DNA of 64,000 bases from Piscicola geometra (Eukaryota; Annelida; Clitellata; Hirudinida; Piscicolidae), in NCBI GenBank assembly GCA_943735955.1, contig OX030965.1, positions 2,177,701-2,241,700 on the forward strand. The letters run 5' to 3'. This document shows, one piece after another, positions 1-18,092 of this stretch. Below the pieces are notes generated by a model that was given only the letters and a program-made list of their open reading frames with translations, had not been told where the DNA came from and did no database searches. Each line of letters opens with the position of its first letter. The first letter of the stretch is position 1. The position numbers and the translations under genes were made by a program.

Positions 1-54
1 CTACTACTACTAACACCACTACTCCTACTACTACTACTACTACTACTACCACTA

Positions 55-116
<62 letters not shown>

Positions 117-120
117 TCAC
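1..120. repeat. (CTA)n microsatellite
   Basis: Nearly uninterrupted CTA/ACT triplets with a few ACC and ATC variants run from the window edge to about 120. The array probably continues outside the window. Confidence 0.95.
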
Positions 121-2040
121 AACCACCACCACTGAACACCCAGCCTTTCCAACAAGCGTGCCTTGCATGACAAACTCTACAGAATATTTTCTCAAAAGTT
201 GTGCGCCGCAAGAATTATCGTCCATTTTTGTAGCTCAGTATTTTTCGAATATTATTTCCATGCAACTTTCCGTGATTTGAGATGTGCTTGTTTTCTGACG
301 CAAGCATTCATCATACCATCCATTCATCATCCACTCTTCTCTCCATCAACCCGTCATCATCCATCATTCTCCTTGTTGCTTTTCATCCATCCTCCCACCA
401 ATCATTTATTCTGCCACCAATTCTCCTTCCATTCATCAATTGCCTTTCAATCCACTTTACATTCATCCAGAAAATCCATCTATCCTACAACTTATCCATC
501 CATCTTCTTTCCATCCATCCATCTTCCTTCCATCCATCCATCCTTCCTTCCTTCTTGATCTCCAACTTCACCTAGAGTTACAGAAGCAGTCTCCATTACT
601 AAGTCTGTCGTTGTTATGACTGCAATATCATCATTAACATCATCATTAACATCATCATCAACATCGTCATCATTAACATCTTCATCATCATCATCGTCAT
701 CATCATCTTATACTTCCACACATGTACACTTACTTTGTTGCTAGCGTTGTTATCAGTACGGTTATTAGCATTATTCTTAATATCATTATTATTATCATCA
801 TTATTATTATCATTATCATTGTTGGCATTCTTATTCTCCTTCGCCATCTTGCATTGTCCCATGGAGACAGACGACAATGCCATGCCGAAGCTGCAAGATG
901 TCTCCCTCTCATTGCAATTCCATGCACACAACAACAACAACACTGCTTCAACAAGAACACTGCTTCAACAAACAAAACACTTTTCATACTCCTACCACAA
1001 CAACAACGCAGCAACATGAAGAGAATTGCTGCTTGAGAATTACTATGTGTGTTAATCATCTCCAAACCCTCACTTCTTGTTTCTCTAATTCCTCTTCCTT
1101 TGCGCTCATCTCTCTCTCTTTTTTCTTTCTTTTCTCTCTCTCCTCCTTCCCCCCCCCTCCTCTTCACTCCATCAACAACCCCTCTTTTAGGACACTTTAA
1201 ATCTTGGAATAATTTACAAGGCAATTAACAAGATATGTCTAGCGACTCCATCATCATCATCACTGCCTACTTTCTAATCATTACCATGATCGTATTTAAA
1301 TACTCATAATTACTATCATCACCACCACCATATCTTCTACCTAACAGCTACTTCTCATCACAACTCCCGCATCTGACATCAGCAAGCGTCTTTATACACA
1401 TTTTTGAACGTGTGTCTGTCTGTGCGCTTGACTATGTGTGTATGTGCGTGTGTCTGTCTGTCTACGCTTGACTATGTGTGTGTGTGCGTGTGGGCAACTC
1501 TTGATTACACTTAAGTTACTTTAATTACTCACCTGATCAATCAATTACCTGATTACCACCTGACTACACGCCTTGTAAATGTCTCACGTGTTTCGAATGC
1601 ACTTTTCTGCTTGAGTGCAGCGCTATAAGATTCGTGTGACGCTGAGTATATATACACCTAAATTATTGATGAACATTTGTGAAATAAAATGTCAACTAAT
1701 TGTTCGTTCGCCGGTGTTCTCAAGCAGAAAATGGCGTGAGATTTTGTCTATCGTACGAACCAAAGAAGTTAATTATTTAAGGCAATACGAATTTGGGAGT
1801 ATATTTACAATTTATTGAATGGAAAGGTTCAATGCAAGGGGCGCCTGATGTGCATGCAAGCACACATCTCCATCCACCCAGGCATATACCTCCCTCGCCC
1901 TGGAACCTGACAATAACCGAACCAACAACATCATCCTTGATCAGCCACAAAACCTGATCAAGCGCCCACAACACCCCACCACCTTATAAACCCCCTCCCT
2001 AAAACCACCCCTGCTCAAGCAGACACAACAAGTCCCTGAC
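121..2040. other. Repeat-rich intergenic DNA downstream of PPOX, no gene seen
   Basis: The stretch holds CATC/TCCA-rich sequence (about 300-560), ATC triplets (about 620-715), ATT/ATC triplets (about 780-830), a TCTC-rich pyrimidine tract (about 1075-1160) and a short duplicated TGTGTCTGTCTG stretch near 1410-1490. The open frames here are low-complexity on both strands and resemble no protein I recognise. Nothing in 1200-2040 looks coding. Confidence 0.6.
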
Positions 2041-2206
2041 CAAGCACCCACCCCCCTCTATGACCAAGCACCCACCCCCCTCTATGACCAAACACCACAC
2101 CCCCCTCTATGACCAAGCAACATCCTTCCACCACACCCCCCTCTATGACCACGCAACATCCTTCCACCACACCCCCCTCAAGCAACATCCTTCCACCACA
2201 CCCCCC
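2041..2206. repeat. Short imperfect tandem repeat at the 3' end of PPOX
   Basis: CACCCCCCTCTATGACCAAG-like units recur at about 2045, 2070, 2100 and 2135. They then alternate with AACATCCTTCCACCACACC units up to about 2200. The array abuts the PPOX stop codon (2207-2209 on the minus strand), and the CCCCCCTCAA containing the stop is itself part of a unit. Confidence 0.8.
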
Positions 2207-5200
2207 TCAAACAGCCCCCTCGACATATGTCTGCACAGCCTTCCTGGCGTTGAGGATGCAGTCGTTGACGCTGACGCCCCTGTACGAACAGCCCACCAGA
2301 GACATGGCCAGGCCAGTTTTGTTGTCGTCGGTGTGCTTGTTGTTGTCTATGTAGTTGGAGATTTGTTTCAGAAGTTTGTTGTGACCCACCGTGTATTGTG
2401 GAATGCATTTCTGTTGTGGTTGTTGTTGATGAAGTCTCAGAACTGCACACTCACCTTCACATTCCTCCACCACCACCACCACCAAACAGCTTCCCCCATA
2501 TACCTCTTGAACACTAACACACTACCCCCTTCTAACCATCAAAAGACTCCCCTTTCATCACAAACCACCTCCCCCACAACCCTCCTCCACACACAAACCA
2601 CCTCCACCACGCTCCCACCTCCTCCACAAACCACCTCCACCACAAACCACCTCCTCCACAACCCTCCACCACAAACCACCTCCACCACAAACCACCTCCA
2701 CCACAAACCACCTCCACCACAAACCACCTCCACCACAAACCACCTCCACCACAAACCCTCCACCACAAACCACCTCCACCACAAACCACCTCCACCACAA
2801 ACCACCTCCACCACGCTCCCACCTCCTCCACAAACCACCTCTTCCACAACCCTCCTCCACAAACCACCTCCTCCACAACCCTCCTCCACAAACCACCTCC
2901 ACAACAAACCACTTCCTCCACAACCCTCCACCACAAGCCACCTCCACCACAACCCTCCTCCACAAACCACTTCCTCCACAACCCTCCACCACAAACCACC
3001 TCCACCACGCTCCCACCTCCTCCACAAACCACCTCCACCACAAACCACCTCCACCACAAACCACCTCCACCACAAACCACCTCCTCCACAAACCACCTCC
3101 ACCACAAGCCACCTCCACCACAACCCTCCTCCACAAACCACTTCCTCCACAACCCTCCACCACAAACCACCTCCACCACGCTCCCACCTCCTCCACAAAC
3201 CACCTCCACCACAAACCACCTCCACCACAAACCACCTCCACCACAAACCACCTCCTCCACAAACCACCTCCACCACAAACCACCTCCTCCACAAACCACC
3301 TCCACCACAAACCACCTCCACCACAAACCACCTCCTCCACAAACCACCTCCTCCACAAACCACCTCCTCCACAAACCCACCTCCTCCACAAACCACCTCC
3401 ACCACAAACCACCTCCTCCACAAACCACCTCCACCACAAACCACCTCCTCCACAAACCACCTCCTCCACAAACCACCTCCTCCACAAACCACCTCCTCCA
3501 CAAACCACCTCCTCCACAAACCACCTCCACCACAAACCACCTCCACCACAAACCACCTCCACCACAAACCACCTCCTCCACAAACCACCTCCTCCACAAA
3601 CCCACCTCCTCCACAAACCACCTCCACCACAAACCACCTCCACCACAAACCACCTCCACCACAAACCACCTCCACCACAAACCACCTCCTCCACAAACCA
3701 CCTCCACCACAAACCACCTCCTCCACAAACCACCTCCTCCACAAACCACCTCCTCCACAAACCACCTCCTCCACAAACCACCTCCTCCACAAACCACCTC
3801 CACCACAAACCACCTCCACCACAAACCACCTCCACCACAAACCACCTCCTCCACAAACCACCTCCTCCACAAACCACCTCCACCACAAACCACCTCCACC
3901 ACAAACCACCTCCACCACAAACCACCTCCACCACAAACCACCTCCTCCACAACCCTCCACCACAAACCACCTCCACCACACACCCACCACCACACACCCA
4001 CCTTCAAAACGTTCACCACCACTCTCTCAGGCTTCTCTCTTATTCCAAGATGTCTCCTCATCCCTCCCAAAGACATCTCCTCCAACCTCCTCACTACCTC
4101 TCCTCCATCCACTCTGCCCACACTCTCCTCAAACCAGTCCCCCCCCAACATCACCTGCGTCCAGGGTTCATCGCTTGGGTGGGGCACATTTGATGTATGA
4201 ACGAGTTACCGAGCGTGCAACGACTCTCGGCTTGACCATAAATGAAAGGTCCCAGGTTCAAGTGCAACCAATGCCCTAGTGACCCAAAAGCGCAAATAAA
4301 ATATGCAGCCTAAGTGGCCTGGAAGCCGTTTGGGTTATACGCCACTATAATAATGCTCGTCATTATTATTATTATTATTATTTAAGGGAACACTACAGTG
4401 TTGACAAATCAATTAGCACTAATCACTTAGGAATGGTATATTTCATTGACCTTACCGTGAATCTGCTCTTCTGGTCGAGTCCATTATGCAATGGGAAGGT
4501 GCAGCCTTCGTAGATGACACCAAGGAGGCCCTTGTCTTGGTGCGAAGGAACCAAGTGACCAAAGCCCTGGTACGGTGGTTGCACGTGCTTGCCGTAAAGC
4601 AGGTTGACCACCCCTACGTCCACAGAATGGATTTTCCCTAAGCTCTCTGCTAGTGTAGAATGTTGTGGAGGAAGGAGCGGTGAAAGTTCTGAGAGGGGTG
4701 GAGGGAAGTTGGTGGAGGTCTTCAAGCCGTGCAGATGAAATTACGAGTGGAAATGATAAAGATTAAAATGATGAAGATGCTAATGATGATGATGATGATG
4801 ATAATCATAATCAAGATGACGATGATGAAGATCCTGATAAGGATGATGATGACAATTAAAATTAGGATGATGATGATAATGATGATGATAATGATGATAA
4901 TGATGATGATGATGATAATGATGATGATGATAATGATGATGTTGATAATGATGATGATAATGATGATGAGTGCAGCACCATGGGATGGGAGAGCGCAGAA
5001 GAGATGGTCACAGTGCAATGGAGCAGTGTCTGCAGCTGAAGAGTGGACCTGGGAAGGGAGGAGGAGGAGAAGAGAAGGAGAAGAAGAGAAGGAGAAGAAG
5101 AGAAGGAGGAGGAGGAGAAGAGGAGGAGGAGGAGGAGAAGGAGGAGAAGGAGAAGAGAAGGAGAGGAGGAGGAGAAGAGGATGAAGAAGAGAAGAGGAGG

Positions 5201-7176
5201 AGGAGAAGAGGATGAGGAGGAGGAGGAGGAAGAGGAGAAGAGGAGGAGGAGGAGAAGAGGAGGAAGAGAGGAGGAGGAGGAAACGAGGAGTGTCCATGTG
5301 GTGCTGTTTTTCCTAACTACCCTCCACTCTTTCTACCCTCCCCTTACATCCACCTTCTAATCCCTTTTTCTCCCCCACCACCCTCCTACCTCTTCCCACC
5401 CACCACCACCACCCACCACCCACCTGCACTCCGCCTCCAACGAACTGCAGACCAACACACCTCTGCTCACCTCTCACCTCAACACGCACTTCAGTCGACT
5501 CCTCCACGCTCTAGTGTGATTACGCAATAACCACATCATCATCATCATCACCACCACCATCATCATAACCATCGTAACCACCATCATCATCACCATAACC
5601 ATCGTAACCACCATCATCATCATCATCACCATAACCATCGTAACCACCATCATCATCATCATCACCACCACCACCTTGAGGAGAGAGGAGGGCAACTGCT
5701 GCAGCCCACCCTTCAGCGACCACACCACCCACCCTCCCTCTGTGAACCGCCGCCCCAGAGCACTCTGCCACTCACTCTCCTCTCGAGTTTGCATTATTTA
5801 TATTTGTATTTATTGTTTTTATTTATTAAAGTTAATAATAAAAACATTATTATTATTATTATCATCACTGATGCATGAAGGTCTACTGTAACCCCATTGA
5901 AGCAACCATCACATAGCATCTACATAGCAGTCACAAGCAGCCACATAGCAACCACAACAACAAAGCAACTTACTTTTCCTGGACAGGAGCATGCCCTTGA
6001 CGACAGAGCCAAATCTGGCCTCGTGCTCAAAGATCGGACGGAAACACGACTTGACGCTCAACTTGGCGCTCGCACCAGCGTATATGCCCCTGCAGAGAGG
6101 ATTCACGACGTAGTCTGCCACCTGGCGAGTGGTGCAAAACTTTAACTAATTGAACTTTAAAGGCTTGATATAATTCAAATTCTAATTGAACTTGAACAGA
6201 CACTGCTTTAGTTTTGAATTTTGGAGCTTAAAAATGAATCTTTTCATATCTTAATGAACACCTCATCACCGAATCTCTTCCGGAAGAATTGGTCAACACT
6301 ATAATCATCATCATCATCGTCATCTTGGGATGATGATATCTTTGGTGATGATGATAGTTTTGGTTGGAAGATTTCTTTTAGGACATACCACAAGAGAGGC
6401 TTCGTGAAGGGAGGATTGGTGCTTATGATTGACCTGAAGGCTGCATGGATGGATGGATGGAAGCATGGATGGATGCATGGACGGATGGATGCATGGATGA
6501 TAAAATTCATAAATGAACAAATTAATGTTGGAAGAATCTAGTTAGAGTCTTTGCAATGCCCCCCATTCACCCACCACCACCCATTCAACTTAACCACCAC
6601 CCATCAAGCCACCAATGACCACCACCCACTGTTAGGCAGTCTGTTGAGTTTTCCATGCGCGTAGATAAAGCGGTTCCTGGTGGAAGGGTGGCTCTTCGTG
6701 ATGGGCAAGATGTCATCACTCAGTCCTAACTCGTCCACCTGAGTTGGTGTGTGAATTAAACAAACCTTTTATGAATTTAGAAAATATATATTCATGAATT
6801 AAAAAACTCAATAAATTCATAAGCTTATAATGGAGCGTGCCTCTCACCAGCTCGATGGTGTTGCGGCCTGCCTCTCCGTAGGCCCTGATCGACCTGGGTC
6901 CCTTCTCGAACAACACTCCCGACCCGTCCACCTCAGAAGCTATCCACCCCCCGTACTTGCCACTCGACTCCAGCAACACCACCTGCATCATTCATTCATT
7001 TGATATCGTTGAAATTATAGTAAAAGAAGTATTTAATTATTGAAAAAGAAAAAAATTGTTCAATAAAAATAGAACTGACTTTCTACCTTGTCAACTATTC
7101 CTTTTCCAAATTTGGTGAGGTAGTAGCAAGTAGCCAAGCCACTGATGCCCCCTCCAATGACTCCAATTACCTTCAT
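2207..7176 (-). CDS. PPOX: Protoporphyrinogen oxidase, 11 exons, complete
   Basis: Flavoenzyme that oxidises protoporphyrinogen IX to protoporphyrin IX, normally on the mitochondrial inner membrane. Exons on the minus strand: 7176-7087, 6982-6848, 6738-6630, 6440-6262, 6121-5974, 5781-5675, 5510-5424, 5048-4979, 4688-4456, 4154-4002, 2410-2207. All introns are GT-AG, phases match at every junction, and the 1515 coding bases give 504 aa plus stop; animal PPOX is about 477 aa. Residues 3-13 carry the FAD dinucleotide fold (VIGVIGGGISG), E35 in LLESSGKYGGW fits the ribose ligand, and residues 477-489 carry GCSYRGVSVNDCI, the typical C-terminal FAD contact. Other family blocks are FGHLVPSHQDKGLLG, VMLGGDWFEE and CIPQYTVGH. 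The extra length includes an S/D-rich insert near residues 140-158 encoded by a TCATCA microsatellite. Introns 6-8 and 10 are mostly simple repeats; intron 9 contains a SINE. The start is the only ATG preceding the FAD motif. Confidence 0.93.
2540..4001. repeat. 16-bp minisatellite filling PPOX intron 10
   Basis: About 90 copies of a 16-bp unit (CAAACCACCTCCACCA and the CTCCTCCA variant on the plus strand) lie inside the 1591-bp intron 4001-2411. The array reaches the splice donor, where the exon reads TTGAAG and the intron begins GTGGGTGTGTGG on the minus strand. The PPOX sense strand is the G-rich strand. Because 16 is not a multiple of 3, each open frame cycles with a 48-nt (16-residue) period, which creates the long spurious reading frames seen here on both strands. 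Confidence 0.93.
4199..4385 (+). mobile_element. tRNA-derived SINE, family 1, copy 1 (in PPOX intron 9)
   Basis: This is a degenerate tRNA-like head (GCAACGACTCTCGGCTTGAC, then CCAGGTTCAAGTGC as a B-box-like segment). It is followed by a unique body containing GCAGCCTAAGTGGCCTGGAA and a tail ending TAATAATGCTCGTCATTATT with ATT repeats. The same sequence recurs at 14620-14820 (minus) and, without the tail, at 53669-53776. It lies antisense to PPOX within the 301-bp intron 4155-4455. Copy ends are approximate. Confidence 0.85.
4735..4968. repeat. (GAT)n microsatellite in PPOX intron 8
   Basis: GAT/AAT/GAC triplets occupy most of the 290-bp intron between exons 8 and 9 of PPOX (4689-4978). The repeat begins about 10 bp from the exon 8 donor. 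Confidence 0.9.
5050..5285. repeat. (GGA)n/(GAA)n purine tract in PPOX intron 7
   Basis: An almost pure purine run on the plus strand is a roughly 235-nt polypyrimidine tract on the PPOX sense strand. It ends exactly at the acceptor of exon 8 (CCCAG at 5053-5049). The rest of the intron (to 5424) is CCACC-rich. Confidence 0.92.
5528..5674. repeat. (ATC)n/(ACC)n and about 30-bp tandem repeat in PPOX intron 6
   Basis: ATC and ACC triplets alternate with the segment CATAACCATCGTAACCACC, which recurs three times between 5568 and 5650. The repeat begins at the exon 6 donor (minus strand CTCAAG, then GTGGTGGTGG). Confidence 0.9.
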
Positions 7177-7501
7177 TTCAATCCAGTTTTGATTTTATAA
7201 TTTTTCAAATACTTTTAGCTATACTACTTTTAAATCATAAAAGTATGCTCAAGCAAGGATATTTAAAAGATTAAAAAGTTTAGAGAGGTCCCTTAAAAAA
7301 GTTATAATATAAATTTATTTGATATCCCTTAAAAATAAAATTTTATTTTTCTAAAATAAAAAAATAGTCAATTTTGAGCATTTAGAAAAAATAGAATCTG
7401 TTTTTTTCTCTTGGCAAAATTAAATTTATTACTTCGCTTCTGTTTTAGTGTGTTGTTTTTATTTTATCGTTAATGAAGGTTTTACTAGTGGATTTGAAAT
7501 A
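7177..7501. promoter_or_regulatory. Divergent PPOX / MPP10 promoter region
   Basis: The 325 bp between the PPOX start codon (7176, minus) and the MPP10 ATG (7502, plus) is AT-rich, with runs such as TTTAAAAAT and AAAATAAAATT. It must contain both transcription starts. No specific TATA or initiator element is claimed. A CTGTTTTAG at 7439-7447 resembles a splice acceptor, so a 5' untranslated exon for MPP10 is possible. Confidence 0.5.
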
Positions 7502-14516
<7,015 letters not shown>

Positions 14517-14557
14517 TTCAGAATTTTTTTAATTTTTCATTAAAATGTTTATTTTTA

Positions 14558-14563
14558 AATAAA
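14558..14563 (+). promoter_or_regulatory. MPP10 polyadenylation signal AATAAA
   Basis: A canonical AATAAA lies 42 bp after the MPP10 stop codon. Its position and orientation suit it as the cleavage signal. Confidence 0.65.
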
Positions 14564-14619
14564 TCCGTCTGCCACTCTATTGACTCCTAAGACGTTCTCG
14601 TCGTTTCAATTGCTGCTTC

Positions 14620-14820
14620 TTAATCAATAATAATAATAATAATAATGACGAGCATTATTATATTGGAATATAACCCGAACGGGCTTCCAGACCACTTAGG
14701 CTGCTAATTTTCATTTGCGCCTTTGGGCTACTAGGACATTGGTTGCACTTGAACCTAGGACTTTTCGTTATTGGTCAAGCCGAGAGTCGTTGCCGACTCA
14801 ACTACCCGTTCACCAATCAA
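14620..14820 (-). mobile_element. tRNA-derived SINE, family 1, copy 2
   Basis: Reverse complement of the family at 4199. The (AAT)n tail with AATGACGAGCATTATTATAT is on the left and the tRNA-like head (AAGCCGAGAGTCGTTGCCGA) on the right. The plus strand reads GGCTTCCAGACCACTTAGGC in the body. Here an A-box-like TAGTTGAGTCGG is visible on the minus strand. It lies about 100 bp past the MPP10 stop. Confidence 0.88.
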
Positions 14821-15436
14821 AGATTCGTTTAGTTACCTCACTGCTTATCATGAAGCGATGAGCGTTTGATCTTCAAATGGGGCACCAGTGTCGTGTGCTT
14901 CTCTATGACTGCAGTCTCTTCCAAAAAGACCACCTCGCATATATTATATTAGAATATGCATCTTCCGGCTTGTTTGAGAACAGCGCAAAAAAATATTCTA
15001 AAATTACGATTTGATAGAAACTAGGAATTCTTCTTATTTGCCTCAACCAAAAATTGCGCACTAAATTCTAGAGTAAATTAAGAGTTTTGGTGCACCGCCG
15101 CATCCTACATGGCCACATTCTCAAGGGGCTTAAGCATATATATGTTCATCCATATTGGACCGGAGACCTAATATGGATGGAACATATATATTGGACGGGA
15201 GACCTAATATGGATGGAACATATATATAATGGTGTCTATGAAAACTAACATATTGATTTTTGAGCTTCTTAATATTTTATTTTGTTCATTTAAAAATTAT
15301 AAAAATATTTCCCAAAGTTTAATTTGATTATTTTAGTCTTTACCTAAGTTCAACACCAAGAAATGTTCGCAGTATTTAACATTTTCTTGAACGTTTCTTC
15401 ATCTTCTGTTACATCGAAAATAAACTAAATTTTACC
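14821..15436. other. Intergenic DNA, no gene seen
   Basis: The only structure seen is at 15135-15235. GAGACCTAATATGGATGGAA occurs twice in direct orientation, and an inverted partial copy (TATATATGTTCATCCATATT) precedes them, so the segment can fold back on itself. No coding similarity was recognised. Confidence 0.6.
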
Positions 15437-15652
15437 ATTTTAACTAGAGCTGTTCCACGATTATGAATTTTAATCGCCGTTAATCTTTCAATTTAAAATT
15501 TTAATCGTGCGTTAATCTTATTTTAACGAAATGTTTTTAGCATATTTGACATTATTATAAAATAGTATTTGAATTATTTTCTCACAAATGTAATAGAAAG
15601 TTTATCACAAATTAATTTCTACAAGTAATTCACATTTAAAAAAAATAATTCT

Positions 15653-16140
15653 TGAATGATCAAGAATGCAATTGCCACACATTTTTGAGCCAGTTACTCA
15701 AGCAAACTAGTTTTTCAACATTAGTTGGGTCTAAAGAGATTCTTTTCTTGCTAACTGTGTGTCCTGACAAGCTGAATAGACGTTCACTTGGAACTGTACT
15801 TGCAGGAGATGAAAAGTACTTTCTTGCAAGTTTCGCAAGAGCCGGATATGTCCCTTCGTGATGTTGCCACCAAACAAGAGAACAACTCTCAAAGCCTACT
15901 TCAAATTCTGTTCTATTACGTTAAATTATTGACTTAGTAATCATTGAGGTATCTTCATCTCCAGAATCTGAAGTTTCATATGTTCGTAGTCTTTTGTTTG
16001 GTGAAGGCTGTTAGTTTTGGAGGTTTTCTTATCTTCTAATAGTTTCTCCAACTCTTTCCACGTTGCTTCTCTTTCATTCTTTTGAAGACATTTTATGTTT
16101 TTAAATCGGGGGTCAATGATGTGGCAATTCTTAACCATTG
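15653..16140 (-). pseudogene. hAT transposase remnant (catalytic end and C-terminal dimerisation region)
   Basis: On the minus strand, 16138-15941 encodes a 65-residue piece containing HIIDPRFKNIKCLQKNERE, typical of ZBED/hAT transposases. Further on, about 15800-15653 encodes the C-terminal dimerisation motif (ERLFSLSG-like, then KRISLDPTNVEKLVCLSNWL). The two pieces are separated by frame breaks and no complete transposase can be read. The same C-terminal block is better preserved at 53776-53907. Confidence 0.8.
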
Positions 16141-16384
16141 CATATTTTGATTAATCTTTCCCTACTCGAGTTCGGAAATACATATTTATTTTGAAACAAA
16201 TGACTTCTGGAGCGCATATTTCTTGTGTAAGATGACAACTTGCAAGCAACACTATTGAACATGTTACAATTTATCACCACCTATAAGTTCTGTTGCAAAT
16301 CTAAAAAGAATTAAAAGTTTTTTGATTAAATTTACTTTTTCCCATTCGTTTTTTGAGTTTAGGAGAGTGTTCGTGTTCACTTGC

Positions 16385-16590
16385 TGGCGAGCGGGTTGGC
16401 TTAGATGGTAAGTCGTTAGACCTGCAACTTAAAGGTCGCCAGTTCAAATCCCTGTACAGCCAACCGTGAGCTATCATATACCTAGTGTATATGATGCGGT
16501 GTTTCACGACTTATGTCGTGTGAGTGGCGCTTCAGTTGCGTGCCCGGGCGCTATACAAAACTGACATTTATTTTATTTATTTTTATTAAG
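16385..16590 (+). mobile_element. tRNA-derived SINE, family 2, nested in hAT copy 1
   Basis: A clear tRNA-like head has A box TTGGCTTAGATGG and B box GCCAGTTCAAATCC. A palindromic body follows (ATATACCTAGTGTATAT, then CACGACTTATGTCGTG) and a tail of TTTATTTTATTTATTTTTAT. The family differs from the one at 4199 and 14620. It interrupts the hAT element, so it inserted later. Confidence 0.82.
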
Positions 16591-16789
16591 GTAGCCAACA
16601 CAACAAAAAAACAGTTTAGTTTTGATAAACTTAAATGCATTGAAATTTTAAAACGCATTAATTTTCTAAAAATTCGTTAAAATGTTTAACGGCGTTAATT
16701 GGTTAACGCGTTAATCGAAAGTTAACTTAGATTAAAGCACAGCTCTTATTTTAAGATATTAAATTAAAGTATTTTAATATGTTTTTCAT

Positions 16790-17135
16790 TTATCCACAAA
16801 AGCATTATCAAAGTTTTAGACTCATGTCGGTGTTTTTCCACAACTTGGAGCTAGAATTGTTTTCGATCTTCTTGGTCAGACAACACACTATTGAACGTCT
16901 GTATTAGAGCCACTCCCAACTCAGATGCGTCGTTGACCACTTTCAAACTGTTTGCCCTCTTCTGACCAACAAGACATTCTTCGTCACAGCTCCATGTGTT
17001 AGGACTCTTTTTAAGGAATCCTTAATGTTTTTCTAATGCTGTGAATAGATTTTGTGTGTGATCTGACACAATGTCACACAACCTTATCGAGCAGGATAGA
17101 AGACAAGGCGAAAAGTATTATCTGCTGTGGTTTTA
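16790..17135 (-). pseudogene. Decayed transposon-like coding remnant, family uncertain
   Basis: Read on the minus strand, this stretch contains VVNDASELGVALIQTFNSVL followed by a QEDRKQF and LQVVEKHR segment, interrupted by stops. The pattern resembles a conserved block in multicopy, transposon-associated proteins of invertebrates, from memory only. No full frame exists. Flanking sequence to 18084 shows nothing else recognisable. Confidence 0.4.
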
Positions 17136-18092
17136 TTAAGAGTTGTAACAATGGCTGACTTCATTTTTGTATGCTTCAAAAATGATAAACCAACTTGAAA
17201 CATCTCAAGTACCAACTGAAGGACTTGATTGCAGACTCAGATACAGCTTCATGAATCGTTTTGTAGCTTTTCAAGTGACGAAGAAGCTATAGATAGTTTT
17301 TTGAAGAAATTCACAACACACACATGTGAAACAGGCTTAATGTGAACCTCAGGAATGAAAGTGTTGAAGTGACCGAGTGATGGCAATTCTTGTGCAGTCA
17401 GGTAAATGTTGGATGAATCAAGAATATTTTATGACAGTAGAGGAGCTTAGCCAACCAACGAGCTCTATGAAACGTTTCAAGAGAACGAATGTGTATATCA
17501 GCTTTGACATCTGCTTCAAGAAACAGAAACGACAACTGGAGTGGAGTCTGTCTGTCCAGCTCCATTGGATAATTTCGGGACGGTTAACAGTTTCATTGTT
17601 CCACCTCCAGACAACAGAACTACGAGTAGATCAAGCACATTTACTGACATTGAAGCGTGCAACATTTTACAGTCCCAATGAACTGTAAATGGGCAATCGG
17701 GATTGAAAAACGCCCGGATTTCTTTAATTGCTTTTTTTTCTTTTTTCGTCTGTGCTGTCTGATGGATTATTTGCTCATGTGTGTGGCTGCAATAATGTGT
17801 GCTTCATTTCTGGCGCTAAATTTAGTTCTCTCGAGATCAGCTGATAAACTTGAACTGTTAACGTTGTATGGTCGACTATGCTTGGGTCACAAACGTATAA
17901 TATATTTAACTAGTCACTTGGAGTTTGAGCGTAGTTATCTTGTCAATGGTTTTATGTCTCTGTCAGTGTCACTGCTGCTTAACTCAAGATCCTATGGCTG
18001 CATTCATTATTTTTATTTCCATGGTTTGTATTATTCATAGCCTGACAGACGCAGGTCATGTTACAATGGTTCTAGGAACCATGGTTCTTATG

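Larger units (their letters stand above)
15445..16747 (-). mobile_element. hAT-family DNA transposon (ZBED type), copy 1, decayed
   Basis: Terminal inverted repeats TAGAGCTGTTCC (left) and, read inward from the right, AAGAGCTGTGC. They are flanked by ATTTTAAC (15437-15444) and ATTTTAAG (16748-16755), a 7/8 match to an 8-bp target duplication. Subterminal sequence is rich in TTAACG motifs (TTAACGCGTTAATC at the right end). The same ends bound a 744-bp copy at 53354-54097. The interior holds two transposase fragments on the minus strand and a nested SINE at about 16385-16590. Confidence 0.85.

Noticed and set aside
2060..4279. Open frames of 739, 551, 484 and 479 codons over the 16-bp minisatellite
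   Set aside because: Repeat translations in several frames on both strands. The real content is PPOX exons 10 and 11 flanking an intron.
7448..7501. MPP10 start at 7448
   Set aside because: The codon there is GTG, not ATG. The first in-frame ATG is at 7502 and no upstream exon can be demonstrated.
16385..16460. Functional tRNA gene
   Set aside because: A and B boxes are present, but the acceptor and anticodon stems do not pair convincingly, and the sequence continues into a SINE body with a TTTTA tail.
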